A DNA stretch of 16,922 nucleotides from the NCBI GenBank assembly GCA_022838965.1, contig JALHDK010000014.1:5725-22646 (forward strand), written 5' to 3'. Numbering within the stretch: position 1 is the first letter of the stretch; each line of letters starts with the position of its first letter. Below, one piece after another: positions 1 through 5,903 of this stretch. The notes under the pieces were generated by a model, which saw nothing but the letters and a program-made list of their open reading frames with translations, did not search any database and had not been told where the DNA came from. The position numbers were made by a program, and so were the translations under genes. The DNA is from Actinomycetales bacterium (GTDB taxonomy: Bacteria > Actinomycetota > Actinomycetes > Actinomycetales > Actinomycetaceae).

Positions 1-1098
1 AGCCGGCGCGGGGGTGGGGGCCGGCGTCGTCGGAGCTGGAGCCGGCGCGGGGGCCGGCGTTGTTGGAGCCGGCGCGGGTGCAGGTGCCGGCGTCGTCGGA
101 GCCGGCGCCGGGGCAGGGGCCGGCGTCGTCGGAGCCGGCGCAGGTTCGGGAGCCGGCGCAGGTTCGGGAACCGGCGCGGGTTCGGGCGCCGGCGTGGGGA
201 TGTCCCGGGCGGTGTCCCGCGAGGTCACCGGGGCGCGGTCCTCCGTGACAGCGACGACGGGTGTCTCCGCTGCGCTGTCGCCACCGGACGCCGGATCCCC
301 GGCGCCGCTCGCCACGGCGGCTTCCGCCTGACGCCGGGCGGCCGCGTTCTCGCGTTCGCGGCGCTGCTCCTCGAGGGCGGCCTGGCGCTGCTCCTCGAGT
401 TCGATGGTGGTCTGACGCTGGGACGCGAGCTGGGCGATGAGCAGGGCCCGCTGCTCCGCCGACAACTGGAGCTGGAGGGCAGCGGCATCCGCCCGGCTCT
501 GGGCCTGCTGCGCGGCGATTCTCAGCTCCTGCGCGGCGGCCTCCTCGGCCGCGAGCGCCGCGACGGCCCGCCGCTGCAGCACCTCCGAGATCGTCGTGAG
601 GGCCGCGAACCGCTGCAGTGTGGTGTTCGTGCGGGTTCCGAGCTGTGCGATGTACAGGGACCGTGCGAAGGCCTTCTCGAAGTTGCTGGTGGTCACGTAG
701 GGCGTGAGCACGCTGAGCGAGCCGGATCCGCTCTGGTACATCACCTGGGCGATCGTTCCCAGTTCGCCCCGGGCCTTCTCCACATCGGCAGCGGCGCGGG
801 CCGCGGCCTCCCTGGCGGCGCGGGCCTCGGCGCGCCGCGCGTCCAGGGCGACCTGGGCCTGCAGGTAGGCCTCGTTCGCGATGGCCGCGTCGATGCCCGT
901 CCGCTCCGCGCGGGCGGCGAGCTCCGCCATGGACCGCTCAAGGGAGGCAATCCGGACGGCGGTGGCCGCCTCCGAGGCGCGGGCGGCGTCGATGTCCTCC
1001 TGATCCGGGGGCGCGGCGACGGCGGCGAGGGGAGACCACAGGGCCAGCACCACCAGTGCGACACCGATTCGGAGACGTCCGGAGCTGTGAGTGTGCAC
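1..1098 (-). CDS. Exported coiled-coil protein with Pro/Ala repeat linker, probable NlpC/P60 peptidoglycan hydrolase (C-terminus outside window)
   Basis: An open frame runs from a GTG at 1098 off the left edge of the window (366 codons, no stop). The start is set by GGAGGT at 1108-1103, 4 nt upstream. Residues 1-29 look like a signal peptide: basic head (SSGRLR), hydrophobic core (VALVVLALW), then AAVAA before PPDQ. Residues about 32-255 are Ala/Glu/Gln/Arg-rich and strongly predicted by eye to be coiled coil, with a middle segment (VMYQSGSGSLSVL) typical of actinobacterial coiled-coil NlpC/P60 proteins. From about residue 300 comes a linker of PEPAPA and TTPAPAPAPAP repeats. By family analogy a catalytic Cys-His domain would follow and would cleave peptidoglycan stem peptides outside the membrane, but that part is not in the window. 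It could instead carry another wall-active or wall-binding domain. The coding frame and export are well supported; the enzyme assignment is inference. Confidence 0.7.
   Translation of the reverse strand, partial: MHTHSSGRLRIGVALVVLALWSPLAAVAAPPDQEDIDAARASEAATAVRIASLERSMAELAARAERTGIDAAIANEAYLQAQVALDARRAEARAAREAAARAAADVEKARGELGTIAQVMYQSGSGSLSVLTPYVTTSNFEKAFARSLYIAQLGTRTNTTLQRFAALTTISEVLQRRAVAALAAEEAAAQELRIAAQQAQSRADAAALQLQLSAEQRALLIAQLASQRQTTIELEEQRQAALEEQRRERENAAARRQAEAAVASGAGDPASGGDSAAETPVVAVTEDRAPVTSRDTARDIPTPAPEPAPVPEPAPAPEPAPAPTTPAPAPAPAPTTPAPAPAPAPTTPAPAPAPAPTTPAPTPAPA
17..186. repeat. In-frame 33-bp and 18-bp tandem repeats encoding the Pro/Ala linker
   Basis: The 13-mer CCGGCGTCGTCGG recurs at 21, 54 (two substitutions), 87 and 120, an exact 33-bp period. 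Next to it an 18-bp unit starting AGCCGGCGCAGG occurs at 133 and 151, with a diverged third copy at 169. Both periods are multiples of three, so copy-number change would lengthen or shorten the linker of the minus-strand exported protein without breaking its frame. On the protein side the units read TTPAPAPAPAP and PEPAPA. Confidence 0.9.
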
Positions 1099-1162
1099 AA
1101 TTACCTCCGAGCGAATTCCCCGTGACCTCGGCGTGTCGGGTTGACGAAGTCCTCTTGAGGTG

Positions 1163-1191
1163 AGCGTAGCGAGTCACGTCACTCTTGTGAA
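1163..1191 (-). promoter_or_regulatory. Candidate sigma70-type promoter of the exported coiled-coil gene
   Basis: On the minus strand TTCACA (1191-1186) lies exactly 17 nt upstream of TACGCT (1168-1163). This is a fair match to TTGACA/TANNNT and would give a leader of about 58 nt before the GTG at 1098. The call rests on consensus spacing only. Confidence 0.4.
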
Positions 1192-1221
1192 CAGTTTTCC
1201 CTTCCGTAACATTGCGCTCAG

Positions 1222-1237
1222 GTGTCACGCATGACAC
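1222..1237. promoter_or_regulatory. 16-bp perfect inverted repeat GTGTCA-N4-TGACAC between divergent genes
   Basis: GTGTCA (1222-1227) and TGACAC (1232-1237) are perfect inverted copies around CGCA. The site lies just upstream of the minus-strand candidate promoter and about 58 bp upstream of the plus-strand -10 box, where a dimeric regulator could act on either gene. I do not recognise it as a box of a known regulator. Confidence 0.4.
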
Positions 1238-1270
1238 GCGGAGGCTCTGTCTCACCATGCAAGACGCGCG

Positions 1271-1300
1271 TGGTCCGCCAAAACGGGGCCTCGTTATGCT
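1271..1300 (+). promoter_or_regulatory. Candidate promoter of the metY leader
   Basis: TATGCT at 1295-1300 is a good -10 hexamer. The matching -35 (TGGTCC, 1271-1276, spacer 18) is weak. The expected start site, 6-7 nt downstream, is A1307, which is both the first base of the micro-ORF AUG and the first base of an 8-bp helix. That coincidence supports the placement. Confidence 0.45.
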
Positions 1301-1306
1301 CTCTCC

Positions 1307-1336
1307 ATGTTCCGCTCTCGTCGAATGTGCCGCTGA
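1307..1336 (+). CDS. Candidate leaderless leader peptide MFRSRRMCR upstream of metY
   Basis: Nine codons from ATG (1307-1309) to TGA (1334-1336) encode MFRSRRMCR, with a Met codon and a Cys codon (TGC, 1328-1330) next to each other near the end. The AUG sits at the expected +1 of the promoter whose -10 is at 1295-1300, so it would be read without a Shine-Dalgarno sequence, as is common in actinobacteria. Short Cys-containing leader peptides, often Arg-rich and ending in or near CR, are known upstream of sulfur-metabolism genes in actinobacteria, and cysteine-dependent attenuation through such frames has been shown in mycobacteria. That this one works the same way for metY is inference. The frame is very short and chance occurrence cannot be excluded. 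Confidence 0.45.
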   Translation: MFRSRRMCR

Positions 1337-1514
1337 CGCCACGTTCGGCATGCCCGCAAGGGCACACGATCCGGAACATCCTGGCCGTAACCGAGCCGCT
1401 GGATCGTGGAGACAGCCGGCGTGCGCGTCCTCCTGAGCGGGGCGGCACCCACGGTCCCCCTCGCCGGGAGATTCGTGAAGCCCCCTTCCAGACCCAGCCC
1501 AGGAGCACCGCCCC
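1307..1514 (+). promoter_or_regulatory. Structured 5' leader of metY-metX, candidate attenuator
   Basis: ATGTTCCG (1307-1314) is perfectly complementary to CGGAACAT (1372-1379). Inside this helix fold A has TGCCG/CGGCA (1328-1332 with 1346-1350) and TGCCC-GCAA-GGGCA (1351-1364 region, GNRA-like tetraloop). Fold B pairs TCG plus TGTGCC (1321-1331) with GGCACA plus CGA (1361-1369) and excludes both fold A hairpins. The Cys codon of the leader peptide lies in the switching strand. Downstream, CTCCTG (1430-1435) is complementary to CAGGAG (1500-1505), the metY Shine-Dalgarno, and could mask it. No U-tract terminator is visible, so control would be translational or Rho-dependent. Pairings were found by eye and no energy was calculated. 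Confidence 0.4.
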
Positions 1515-2855
1515 ATGAGCACCCCCACCTGGTCCTTCGAGACCCTCCAGATTCACGCCGGTCAGACGCCCGATGCCGAGACGGGCGCACGCGCCCTGCC
1601 CATCTACCAGTCCACGTCCTTCGTCTTCAAGGACACGGACCAGGCGGCGGCCCGCTTCGGCCTCACCGAGCTCGGCCCCATCTACACCCGCCTCAACAAC
1701 CCCACCACCGAGGTGGTGGAGAACCGGCTGGCCGCACTCGAGGGCGGGGTCGGCGCACTCCTCGTCTCCTCCGGCCAGGCCGCCGAAACGCTCGCCTTCC
1801 TCACCCTCGGCGGCGCCGGCAGCCACATCGTCGCCTCCCCGTCCCTCTACGGGGGCACCTACAACCTGCTGCACCACACGCTCCCCAAGCTGGGGATCGA
1901 GACCACCTTCGTCACCGACCCGGACGACCTCGACCAGTGGCGCGCCGCCGCCCGCCCGAACACCATCGCGTTCTTCGGGGAGTCCATCTCGAACCCGAAG
2001 CAGGACGTGCTCGACATCGAGGGGGTCTCCGCCGTCGCGCACGAGATCGGGGTCCCGCTGATCATCGACAACACGATCGCCACCCCCTACCTCATCCGGC
2101 CGATCGAGTGGGGTGCCGACATCGTGATCCATTCCGCCACCAAGTACCTCGGCGGCCACGGGGCCGCGATCGGCGGCGCGATCGTGGATTCCGGGCGGTT
2201 CGACTTCGGCGCCCAGCCGGAGCGGTTCCCGCAGTTCAACGTGCCGGACGAGTCCTACCACGGGCTCGTCTACTCGCGGGATCTGGGGGCGAACGGTGTG
2301 TTCGGCGTGAACCTCTCCTTCATCCTCAAGGCCCGGCTGCAGGGGCTCCGCGACCTGGGCCCGGCCATCTCCCCGTTCAACGCCTTCCTGCTCGCACAGG
2401 GGATCGAGACCCTCTCGCTGCGCGTGCAGCGGCACTCGGACAACGCCCTCACCGTCGCCCGCTGGCTGGAGTCGCAGCCCGGCGTCGTCTCGGTCGCCTA
2501 TGCGGGTCTGGAGTCCTCCCCGTGGCACGAGCGCGCGAGGAAGTACGCGCCGAAGGGGGGTGGCGGCGTGCTCGCCTTCACTCTCGCCGGCGGCCTGCCC
2601 GCGGGGAAGGCGTTCGTGGACGCCCTCGAGCTGCACTCGCTGGTCGCCAACATCGGTGACGTCCGCTCGCTCGTCATCCACCCCGCCTCGACCACCCACT
2701 CCCAGCTCACCGAGGACGAGCAGCTCTCCACGGGTGTCAACCCGGGTATGGTCCGGCTCGCCGTCGGGATCGAGGACGTCCGCGACATCATCGCGGACCT
2801 GGAGAAGGGCTTCGCCGCGGTGCGCGAGCTGACCGCCGAGGCCACCGCAGCCTGA
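1515..2855 (+). CDS. metY: O-acetylhomoserine sulfhydrylase (O-acetylhomoserine aminocarboxypropyltransferase)
   Basis: This 446-residue, PLP-dependent cytosolic enzyme of the Cys/Met metabolism family converts O-acetylhomoserine plus sulfide to homocysteine and acetate. The N-terminus (TLQIHAG, then LPIYQSTSF) is typical of the family. YTRLNNPT lies near residues 57-64 and the cofactor-lysine motif SATKYLGGHG places the Schiff-base lysine at K210. The C-terminus carries the usual SLVIHPASTTHSQL substrate-carboxylate motif. Length matches MetY (about 430-445) and is longer than cystathionine gamma-synthase (about 380-400). The start ATG is preceded by AGGAG with 9 nt spacing. The gene heads an apparent operon with metX only 10 nt downstream, and MetX supplies its substrate. 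A long structured leader suggests regulation by sulfur amino acid supply. Confidence in function is high. Confidence 0.95.
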   Translation: MSTPTWSFETLQIHAGQTPDAETGARALPIYQSTSFVFKDTDQAAARFGLTELGPIYTRLNNPTTEVVENRLAALEGGVGALLVSSGQAAETLAFLTLGGAGSHIVASPSLYGGTYNLLHHTLPKLGIETTFVTDPDDLDQWRAAARPNTIAFFGESISNPKQDVLDIEGVSAVAHEIGVPLIIDNTIATPYLIRPIEWGADIVIHSATKYLGGHGAAIGGAIVDSGRFDFGAQPERFPQFNVPDESYHGLVYSRDLGANGVFGVNLSFILKARLQGLRDLGPAISPFNAFLLAQGIETLSLRVQRHSDNALTVARWLESQPGVVSVAYAGLESSPWHERARKYAPKGGGGVLAFTLAGGLPAGKAFVDALELHSLVANIGDVRSLVIHPASTTHSQLTEDEQLSTGVNPGMVRLAVGIEDVRDIIADLEKGFAAVRELTAEATAA

Positions 2856-2865
2856 GGAGCCCCCC

Positions 2866-4029
2866 GTGAGACAGACCATCGATCCGCGGACCCTTCCCGC
2901 CACCGGGGCGTGGCGGGAAGGGGACCCGGTGGGCAACCGCAGGTTCGTCGACGTCGGCGAGATCCTCCTCGACAACGGCCGCCAGCTCGGGGTCACGGTC
3001 GCGTACGAGACGTGGGGGCGCCTCAACGAGGCCGGCGACAACGCCGTCCTCGTGCTGCACGCCCTCACCGGCGACTCGCACGTCGTCGGGCCCGCCGGCA
3101 ACGGCCACCCCACGCCGGGCTGGTGGGAGGACATCGTCGGCCCGGGGCGCGCCATCGACACCACCCGCTACTACGTGGTGGCCCCCAACATCCTGGGCGG
3201 CTGCCAGGGCACCACGGGTCCGGCGTCGACGGCGCCCGACGGCCGGCCGTGGGGGTCCCGTTTCCCCCAGGTCACGGCGCGCGACCAGGTGGTGGCCGAG
3301 TCGCTGCTCGCGGACCACCTCGGCGTCAGGCGGTGGGCGCTCGTCGTCGGCTCCTCGATGGGCGGCCACCGCGCCCTGGAGTGGGCGATCCAGTTCCCCG
3401 ACCGGGTCGCACGCCTGTGCGTCATCGCCTCCAACGCCGCGACCACCTCGGAGCAGATCGCCCTCGCGCACACGCAGATCCTCGCCATCCAGGGCGACCC
3501 GGCCTTCCGGGGCGGCGACTACTACGACGCCGGGGTGGGTGAGGGCCCCGCCGCCGGACTCGCGCTCGCGCGGCAGATCGCCCACCTCTCCTACCGGTCC
3601 CCCGCCGAGTTGCAGACCCGCTTCAGCCGGCTCCCGCAACACGCCGAGGAGCCGCTGGAGGGCGGACGGTACGCGGTCGAGTCGTATCTCGACCACGCGG
3701 GCTGGAAGCTGGCGCGCCGTTTCGACGCCAACTCCTACCTGACCATCACCCGCTCGATGATCACCCACGACGTGGGACGGGACCGGGGAGGGGTGGACAT
3801 CGCGCTCTCCCAGATCCAGGCCCGTGTCCTCGTGATCGGGGTCGACTCCGATCGGCTGTTCCTGCCCCACGAGCTCGAACAGATCGTCCGGCACGCCCCC
3901 CATGCCGAGCCGCTCCAGTGGATCCACTCCCCCTGCGGGCATGACGGCTTCCTGATCGAGCACGACCAGGTGTCCGCCAAGCTCGGCCGTTTCCTCCGCG
4001 CCGCCGAGCGTACCTGGCTGCACCGCTGA
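2866..4029 (+). CDS. metX: Homoserine O-acetyltransferase
   Basis: This 387-residue alpha/beta-hydrolase-fold enzyme transfers acetyl from acetyl-CoA to homoserine, the committed step of methionine synthesis by direct sulfhydrylation. The first strand region reads YETWGRLN, followed by VLVLHALTGDSH and the family signature NILGGCQGTTGP. The nucleophile elbow GSSMGG puts the catalytic serine at S164. The acid is in VDSDRLF (D329 likely) and the base in CGHDGF (H359). Length is normal (about 370-390). The GTG start at 2866 has GGAG overlapping the metY stop as its ribosome site, implying translational coupling. Acetyl rather than succinyl specificity is inferred from pairing with metY; MetX-type enzymes that use succinyl-CoA exist. 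Confidence 0.95.
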   Translation: MRQTIDPRTLPATGAWREGDPVGNRRFVDVGEILLDNGRQLGVTVAYETWGRLNEAGDNAVLVLHALTGDSHVVGPAGNGHPTPGWWEDIVGPGRAIDTTRYYVVAPNILGGCQGTTGPASTAPDGRPWGSRFPQVTARDQVVAESLLADHLGVRRWALVVGSSMGGHRALEWAIQFPDRVARLCVIASNAATTSEQIALAHTQILAIQGDPAFRGGDYYDAGVGEGPAAGLALARQIAHLSYRSPAELQTRFSRLPQHAEEPLEGGRYAVESYLDHAGWKLARRFDANSYLTITRSMITHDVGRDRGGVDIALSQIQARVLVIGVDSDRLFLPHELEQIVRHAPHAEPLQWIHSPCGHDGFLIEHDQVSAKLGRFLRAAERTWLHR

Positions 4030-4053
4030 CGTGTAGGGAGGCAGAATGGTGCC

Positions 4054-5085
4054 GTGACCGCCTCCTGGGAACCGGACGTCCTCGGCCCCGGGTTCGAAGC
4101 CCGCACCCTGCCCCTCCTCGACGACGACGAAGGGCCGGTCGTGGCCACCCTGGTGCGCCACCGTCCGGCCGACGACCCGGGCGCCCTCCCGGGCACCCCG
4201 ACGGTGTGCACCTTCGCGGTGCTCTACCTCCACGGCTGGAACGACTACTTCCACCAGCGCGAGCTCGCGCGCCACGTCGCGGCCCAGGGCGGTGCGTTCT
4301 ACGCACTCGACCTGCGGAAGTTCGGCCGGTCCCTCCGCGACTACCAGCTTCCCGGGTACGTCACCGCCCTCTCCACCTACGACGAGGACATCCACGCCGC
4401 CCTCGACGTGCTGCGCGGTGAGTGCGGGGTGGGCCTGGACCTGGTCCTCATGGGCCACTCCACCGGCGGCCTCATCGCCGCGCTGTGGGCCCATCGCCAC
4501 CCCGGTGCCCTGCGTGCCCTCATCCTCAACGCCCCGTGGTTCGACCTCGCGGGGTCGGTGGTGCTGCGCTCCATCGGCGCCCCCATGGTGGACACACTGG
4601 CCCGCCGCATCCCCAGCTCGGCCCTCCCCCTCAGTGACCCGGGCTTCTACTACCGCGTGCTGCAGGGGTGGACGGAGGAGGATGGTGAACGTCCGCCCGG
4701 CACGGAGGGTGACCCCTTCTACGACGGCTGGAAGCTCAACCCCCAGTGGAAGCGGTTTCCCTCGATGCCGATCCGGCCCGGCTGGCTCAGCGCCATCCTC
4801 GCCGGTCACGCCCAGGTGGCCGCCGGCCTGGCGGTGACGTGCCCCATCCTGGTGCTGTCCTCCACCCGCTCGGTGGTGTCCTCGAAGTGGATCCCCGAGC
4901 TGCGCACCGTCGACACGGTGCTCGACGTCGCCCGGATCGCGCAGCGGTCCACCAGGCTCGGGCAGCTCGTCACGATCGCCACCTTCGAGGGCGCGATCCA
5001 CGACGTGCTGCTCTCCGCCGCACCGGTGCGGGCTCGTGTGTACGCGGAGCTGCGACGCTGGATGGGGGCGTACGTCCTGCGCTGA
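4054..5085 (+). CDS. Alpha/beta hydrolase, lysophospholipase/monoacylglycerol lipase-like
   Basis: This 343-residue protein has a serine-hydrolase fold of the Hydrolase_4 (PldB/monoglyceride lipase-like) type. LYLHGWNDYF near residues 57-66 forms the oxyanion region, GHSTGG places the nucleophile at S136 and AIHD places the base at H316. The acid is less clear: the strand LVLSSTRS lacks the usual Asp, and D287 or D291 in VDTVLDV is the likely substitute. There is no signal peptide or membrane segment, so it is probably cytosolic. The GTG start at 4054 has GGGAGG 12 nt upstream; the nearby ATG at 4046 opens a two-codon frame and is not used. It lies 24 nt after metX, so co-transcription with the methionine genes is likely. 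The substrate is unknown and a role in methionine metabolism is not implied by sequence. Confidence 0.85.
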   Translation: MTASWEPDVLGPGFEARTLPLLDDDEGPVVATLVRHRPADDPGALPGTPTVCTFAVLYLHGWNDYFHQRELARHVAAQGGAFYALDLRKFGRSLRDYQLPGYVTALSTYDEDIHAALDVLRGECGVGLDLVLMGHSTGGLIAALWAHRHPGALRALILNAPWFDLAGSVVLRSIGAPMVDTLARRIPSSALPLSDPGFYYRVLQGWTEEDGERPPGTEGDPFYDGWKLNPQWKRFPSMPIRPGWLSAILAGHAQVAAGLAVTCPILVLSSTRSVVSSKWIPELRTVDTVLDVARIAQRSTRLGQLVTIATFEGAIHDVLLSAAPVRARVYAELRRWMGAYVLR

Positions 5086-5128
5086 TCAGCCCCGCGCCGC
5101 CCACGTCCCGGAGCCGCGGATGAGGGGG

Positions 5129-5141
5129 TGCGGGCACCGCA
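5129..5141. terminator. Weak hairpin between convergent genes
   Basis: TGCGG-GCA-CCGCA forms a 5-bp stem with a 3-nt loop in the 68-nt gap between the plus-strand hydrolase and the minus-strand hypothetical gene. There is no T-tract on either side, so it may be a weak bidirectional terminator or chance pairing in GC-rich DNA. Confidence 0.25.
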
Positions 5142-5153
5142 GGCCCCGGCGAT

Positions 5154-5900
5154 CTACCGCAGCCCGCCGTCCGGTGCGCCCCCGTCCTCCCACGCCTCCT
5201 CGTCCCACGCCTCGTCGCTGGTTCGCGACTCCGGGACGGCGTGACCCTCCAGGAGGCGGCGGATGTCCTGATCCGTGGCGATGACGAGATCCGGCCGGTG
5301 CCCCGCGCGCAGCGCGGCGACCGCACTGATCGTCGGCACGGGAACGCGGTGGGCCTCAGTCACCTCCACCACCGTCCGCCCGCTGGCGAGCTGGCGCTGG
5401 GAGACCTCGTGGACCTCCACCCCGGAGTCCGCCAGGGTTCCGAGGGCGCGGCGCACCTCCTCCGCCACCCGTCCGGTCACCAGATAGAGCCGCGGCCCGG
5501 GAACCGGGCGCGGCGGAAGCGACTCGCGGAAGTCGTTCCAGTCACGCCGGAAGGAGGCGGCCCCGCCGGGGTAGAGGGCGGCGAGGTCGAGCCAGCCGAG
5601 CGCCGCGGTCTCACCGGAACGGGCGAGGGCCTCGACCAGGCCCTCGGCGTCGAGCATGGCCATCACCTCGACGCTCACCACCTGCCCGGACGGGTCCATG
5701 GCGATCAGCCGCGTGGGCTCGCCGCGCGCGGCCGGCGACCCGGCCGCGACATCCCACCGCACCGGGAAGAGGGGGCGGCGGATCAGCTCCAGCACATGGT
5801 CACGGACGGCGGACAGGACCTCCGGCTCGACGTCCGGGCCGGCCTGCACGCCCACACGGGCAGGGTGCAGGTGGCCCTCGACGAACTCGAACAGCGCCAT
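5154..5900 (-). CDS. Conserved hypothetical protein, last gene of the feo-oxidoreductase operon
   Basis: This is a 248-residue soluble protein with no signal peptide or membrane helix, and I do not recognise a named family. Visible elements are an N-terminal MALFEFVEGHLHPARVG, a segment RLIAMDPSGQVVSVEVM (about residues 64-80), a helix-rich stretch LDLAALYPGGAASFRRDW (about 104-121), the strand LYLVTGRV (about 138-145) and an acidic C-terminal tail (DEAWDEEAWEDGG). The D...VEV pattern within alternating hydrophobic strands is loosely like a PD-(D/E)XK nuclease core, but the usual lysine is missing, so this is only a suggestion. The ATG is 3 nt after the stop of the FAD/Fe-S oxidoreductase gene, with a G-rich ribosome site inside that gene's end, which makes it a translationally coupled operon member. 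Coding status is well supported by codon bias; function is unknown. Confidence 0.75.
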   Translation of the reverse strand: MALFEFVEGHLHPARVGVQAGPDVEPEVLSAVRDHVLELIRRPLFPVRWDVAAGSPAARGEPTRLIAMDPSGQVVSVEVMAMLDAEGLVEALARSGETAALGWLDLAALYPGGAASFRRDWNDFRESLPPRPVPGPRLYLVTGRVAEEVRRALGTLADSGVEVHEVSQRQLASGRTVVEVTEAHRVPVPTISAVAALRAGHRPDLVIATDQDIRRLLEGHAVPESRTSDEAWDEEAWEDGGAPDGGLR

Positions 5901-5903
5901 GCC

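Noticed and set aside
1110..1240. MtrA-type direct repeats (GTGAC/GTTAC copies) upstream of the wall protein gene
   Set aside because: Several GTGAC/GTTAC words occur, but not at the regular spacing needed to claim a site.
1099..1250. c-di-AMP (ydaO-type) riboswitch in front of the minus-strand wall protein gene
   Set aside because: Such switches occur upstream of NlpC/P60 and rpf genes in actinobacteria, but none of the conserved purine-rich elements are present and the predicted leader is only about 58 nt.
1307..1379. tRNA gene suggested by an outer 8-bp helix spanning 73 nt
   Set aside because: There is no T-arm next to the 3' strand of the helix, no GTTCRA loop and no anticodon arm in the right place.
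1307..1514. SAM-IV or SAM-I riboswitch upstream of metY
   Set aside because: Expected for metY/metX in several actinobacteria, but the conserved core (the GGCAACC element and the preceding CCCCGGC-type stem) is absent; only GTAACC-like fragments occur.
1218..5001. Long open frames on the minus strand opposite metY, metX and the hydrolase
   Set aside because: They are mirror frames caused by high third-position GC; their products are Gly/Arg/Val/Asp-rich without domains, while the plus-strand products match known families throughout.
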